Below, one piece after another: positions 61,677 to 64,000 of a stretch of 64,000 nt of DNA. The notes beneath the pieces were generated by a model, which had not been told where the DNA came from, made no database searches, and was given only the letters and a program-made list of their open reading frames with translations. The stretch covers positions 62,001 to 126,000 of the forward strand of contig JARUHP010000003.1 in the NCBI GenBank assembly GCA_030005635.1. Reading direction: 5' to 3'. The stretch is from Deltaproteobacteria bacterium IMCC39146 (lineage in GTDB: Bacteria; Desulfobacterota; Desulfuromonadia; Desulfuromonadales; BM103). Within the stretch, counting starts at the first letter, position 1; each line of letters opens with the position of its first letter. Position numbers and translations under genes: made by a program.

Positions 61677-63149
61677 TCAAACGACTGGGAAGGTCACTTT
61701 GAAGGTACAACCCCCGCCTGCAGTTTCCTCGAGCAAGACTTTGCCGTTAAACCTCTCAACGATTTTGGATACCGTCGCCAAACCTATCCCAGTTCCCTGA
61801 CTAGAGCCTGCCGTTGAGCCACGCACAAAAACATCAAAAACGGATTTACGTTCTTGATCAGGAATCCCTGGGCCATGGTCAACAATTGAAATTGATTTCT
61901 GTTTTTCGTCAGCATACCCGCATATCTCCACTTCACCGCCTTGTTCACAACCATAACGCACGGCATTCAACAGTAAATTGCTAATCATCTCGTAAAGAAG
62001 CGTTTCAGGAACCTTCAATTTTGGCAGGTCACTGACAGTGATAAGAACGTCCTTCCCTTCAGTCTCAAACCGATTGTCGAGCAGTACTTGTCTTACGATT
62101 TCATCTGTGTTGACGGGAATATCTGTTGCCTCCACGTGGTCGGCCGTCGAGAAACACAGCATATCCTCTATGATATGCAACATCCTCTTGGCTTGGGCTT
62201 CAACAGCTTCCAACATGTCCAATCCGTCGCCTCTAAGGACCTCGCCATATTGTTCTTTGATGAGTTCGGTATAGCAGGCAACTCCTGTAAGAGGAGACCT
62301 CAGGTCATGCGACACAGTATGGGCAAATGCATCGAGCTGTCTATTCACTTCCAACAATTTTTCTGCGGCCTCTTTGCGTTCTGAGATGTCGCGGCAGACT
62401 GCGAGCTTCTGAATTTCTCCCTTTGGCCCATGGACGGGTGAATGGATAACTTCGTAGGTACGGCTATTCAGGTTGAAGCTACGCTCCTCTACAATAGATC
62501 CAGTAATAATCTTCCCCCATGGACAATTTTGGCAGGGAGTCTCTCTGTCATGGATAACGGCATAACATTTTTCTCCGCGCCTTGCGCCATAAATGTTTTC
62601 CATGGCCTTGTTGAAGAAATCAAGACGCAAATCTGCCGTCACGATATAAGCCATATCAGTCATGCCATCGAGGATCGAACGTAATTGGGTTCTTTCTTCC
62701 TGCAACTCGTAGGTTCGAGCTTTCACTGCATCTTCGAGCTGTTCGTTATGAATGCGAAGTTTTTTCTCCAGCTGATTATGCGAGGTAACATCAACGAAGG
62801 TTTCAATGCCACCCACCACCTCGCCGTTCAGCCGTAGAAAATCGATATTTTTATTAATAATGATCTTTTGTCCCGCCTTGGTGCTGATATGACATTCTGC
62901 ACCAATCACGGGCTTTTCTGGAGTGCCGTTATCATAGAGACTGCAGCCTCGGCCACACTCAATACCTTCAAGGATTGAACAGTGTTGACCGACAATCTCA
63001 GACGAAGAGTAGCCTGTTATCCTCTCGGCTTCTCTGTTCCAGTAAACAACATGACGTTTTTCATCAACCAGAAAAAGTCCGCTGGGGATGGTAGCAAGTA
63101 TCAGCTCTTTGGAAAGAGCTTCTAGCAGTTGCCCTTGGTTTAGTGTCAT
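61677..63149 (-). CDS. Orphan histidine kinase with two cysteine-rich PAS domains
   Basis: 490 residues, soluble. PAS 1 (about 14-125) contains Cys57, Cys65, Cys69 and Cys86 (HCSILEGIECGRGC and ECHI). PAS 2 (about 155-262) contains C195, C206 and C209 (KCYAVIHDRETPCQNCP). The cysteines may bind a metal or Fe-S cluster or act as thiols. The kinase core has His281 in TVSHDLRSPL, NLLLNAVRYG, DHGPGIP and GTGIGLATV. GGGAG precedes the ATG. No response regulator is adjacent. Confidence 0.9.
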   Translation of the reverse strand: MTLNQGQLLEALSKELILATIPSGLFLVDEKRHVVYWNREAERITGYSSSEIVGQHCSILEGIECGRGCSLYDNGTPEKPVIGAECHISTKAGQKIIINKNIDFLRLNGEVVGGIETFVDVTSHNQLEKKLRIHNEQLEDAVKARTYELQEERTQLRSILDGMTDMAYIVTADLRLDFFNKAMENIYGARRGEKCYAVIHDRETPCQNCPWGKIITGSIVEERSFNLNSRTYEVIHSPVHGPKGEIQKLAVCRDISERKEAAEKLLEVNRQLDAFAHTVSHDLRSPLTGVACYTELIKEQYGEVLRGDGLDMLEAVEAQAKRMLHIIEDMLCFSTADHVEATDIPVNTDEIVRQVLLDNRFETEGKDVLITVSDLPKLKVPETLLYEMISNLLLNAVRYGCEQGGEVEICGYADEKQKSISIVDHGPGIPDQERKSVFDVFVRGSTAGSSQGTGIGLATVSKIVERFNGKVLLEETAGGGCTFKVTFPVV

Positions 63150-63214
63150 GTGACTCCCGTTAAAAACAGTTCTCTGTCTGGCAAAAGTCTGAATGGATTC
63201 AATCCATAAGTATG

Positions 63215-63230
63215 ATTAGCGAAAGCTAAT
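63215..63230. repeat. Small hairpin ATTAGC-GAAA-GCTAAT
   Basis: A 6-base stem with a GAAA tetraloop in the gap between the kinase and the dehydrogenase genes, both on the minus strand. Too weak to be a strong terminator; could be a processing or attenuation site. Confidence 0.3.
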
Positions 63231-63287
63231 ATACGTGAGGGTTGAGTTGATGTAAACAAAATCCAAAGAGAGGTGACCGTATTTAAC

Positions 63288-63950
63288 TTACCAGGGGAGT
63301 TCCTCGCCGTTGCAGTGCCAGAAAGAACCTGAGTTCTCAAGATTGAGAGCCTCTATTCGTTCGGCGAGTCCGGCTGCAGATTCTTGTGGCGTGATCAAGC
63401 CACCAAAGTTGACCATGCGGGTTTTTACAAAACCGGGGTGCAGTTGCGCTACGGCGATGCCGCGTCCTTTCAGGTCAATCGCCAGACTGCGGCCAAGGGC
63501 GTTGAAGGCTGCTTTGGAGGCACGGTAACCATAACGACCACCGGAGGAGTTGTCGGCAATCGATCCCATGCGACTGGTGATATTGGCAATCTTACTTCCC
63601 TCCGGCATGTTGGGCAGCAACGCTTCGCTAATCTTTATAGGTGCAAATGCATTGATCTCCATTTGCAGGCGAATAGAGTCAAAATCGAGCTCACCTAGGG
63701 TCTCATCCAGCAGGACACCTGCGTTGTTGATCAGCAGATCGATTGTTTGTCCCTGCAGGGCGGCCACCAGAAGGGCTACAAAGCCCTTGCTGGTGACATC
63801 AATGCCTTCAATGATTTGCTTCGCGACTTCATCAAGTTCGACCGAGGACTCTCGACAGACCCCAGTGACCTGCCAGCCTTCTGACTGATAGTGACGTGCC
63901 AGTTCGAGACCAATGCCACGATTAGCTCCTGTAATGACAACATGTTTCAT
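63288..63950 (-). CDS. Short-chain dehydrogenase/reductase
   Basis: 220 residues. The NAD(P)-binding motif is GANRGIG at 8-14, followed by NNAG, the catalytic Ser in ITSRMGSI and YGYRASKAAF (Tyr and Lys). The short length and overall pattern fit the classical SDR group related to sniffer/CsgA-like proteins. Substrate unknown. The last 50 bases of the window upstream of it hold no gene. Confidence 0.9.
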   Translation of the reverse strand: MKHVVITGANRGIGLELARHYQSEGWQVTGVCRESSVELDEVAKQIIEGIDVTSKGFVALLVAALQGQTIDLLINNAGVLLDETLGELDFDSIRLQMEINAFAPIKISEALLPNMPEGSKIANITSRMGSIADNSSGGRYGYRASKAAFNALGRSLAIDLKGRGIAVAQLHPGFVKTRMVNFGGLITPQESAAGLAERIEALNLENSGSFWHCNGEELPW

Positions 63951-64000
63951 TCTGTGCTCCTTTATTATTTCAAACTGTTTAAACCCACGAAGCTACCGTT

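Noticed and set aside
1-64000. tRNA or rRNA genes, CRISPR arrays, insertion sequences, prophage or integron features
   Set aside because: None could be recognised by eye: no cloverleaf with conserved T-loop, no regularly spaced repeats, no transposase or integrase motifs.

Overview
This window looks like a chromosomal segment from an anaerobic, metal- or electrode-respiring member of the Desulfuromonadales (Geobacter/Desulfuromonas/Pelobacter relatives). The main reasons are many membrane-anchored multiheme c-type cytochromes, a protein with the CbcL architecture (nine CXXCH motifs fused to a cytochrome b domain), NrfD/ferredoxin/cytochrome quinol modules, a UbiD-family decarboxylase of the kind used to make menaquinone, many chemoreceptors and two-component proteins, and an F0 ATP synthase operon without its F1 genes. 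Nothing in the window looks like a prophage, insertion sequence, CRISPR array or tRNA, and base composition appears even by eye.

Layout. 0-13 kb: the end of glnS, a chemosensory cluster (receiver-CheR-TPR, CheW, a chemoreceptor, CheA-receiver, CheB), then cysS, a CheY-like protein and uvrB. 12.7-16.4 kb: small envelope lipoproteins, including a two-heme one, and a UbiD decarboxylase. 16.4-27.3 kb: a respiratory region with a six-heme NapC-type cytochrome, a 48-residue membrane peptide, a four-heme cytochrome/ferredoxin/NrfD operon (Cbc4-like), an eight-heme NapC-type cytochrome and the CbcL homologue, separated by strong bidirectional hairpin terminators. 27.3-29 kb: atpZ-atpI-atpB-atpE. 29-42 kb: an S4-domain protein with a DEAD-box helicase, a PstS-like protein, a second chemoreceptor, a metallo-hydrolase, a large unknown protein, an EF-G, a 38-residue membrane peptide and an ACT-domain malic enzyme. 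42.3-45.1 kb: a triple-GAF sigma-54 activator.

45.1-54.5 kb is the most interesting part. It holds a promoter and a structured leader that ends in a terminator, then a histidine kinase with a periplasmic haem-like sensor domain, then an NtrC-type sigma-54 response regulator. Next comes a 408-base regulatory region with two identical CGTATA-N7-TATACG palindromes about 103 bp apart and a -24/-12 promoter. Downstream is a nine-gene operon: three small membrane proteins, a degenerate receiver, a five-heme cytochrome, a HybA-like ferredoxin, a HybB/NrfD-like membrane subunit, an output-less haem sensor related to the kinase's sensor domain, and a four-helix membrane protein. A near-identical palindrome and a weaker -24/-12 site lie upstream of cbcL, so the same regulator may control both quinol-oxidising modules. 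I infer a redox-sensing circuit that selects among inner-membrane menaquinol:cytochrome c routes.

54.5-64 kb: ordinary accessory genes: a periplasmic coiled-coil protein, a GFA-family protein, a glutamine amidotransferase, LysE, DMT and ZIP transporters, a stand-alone zinc-free ribosomal protein S4, cobO, a glycine-zipper lipoprotein, a cysteine-rich PAS kinase and a short-chain dehydrogenase. All calls come from reading motifs and sequence by eye; no database search was run.
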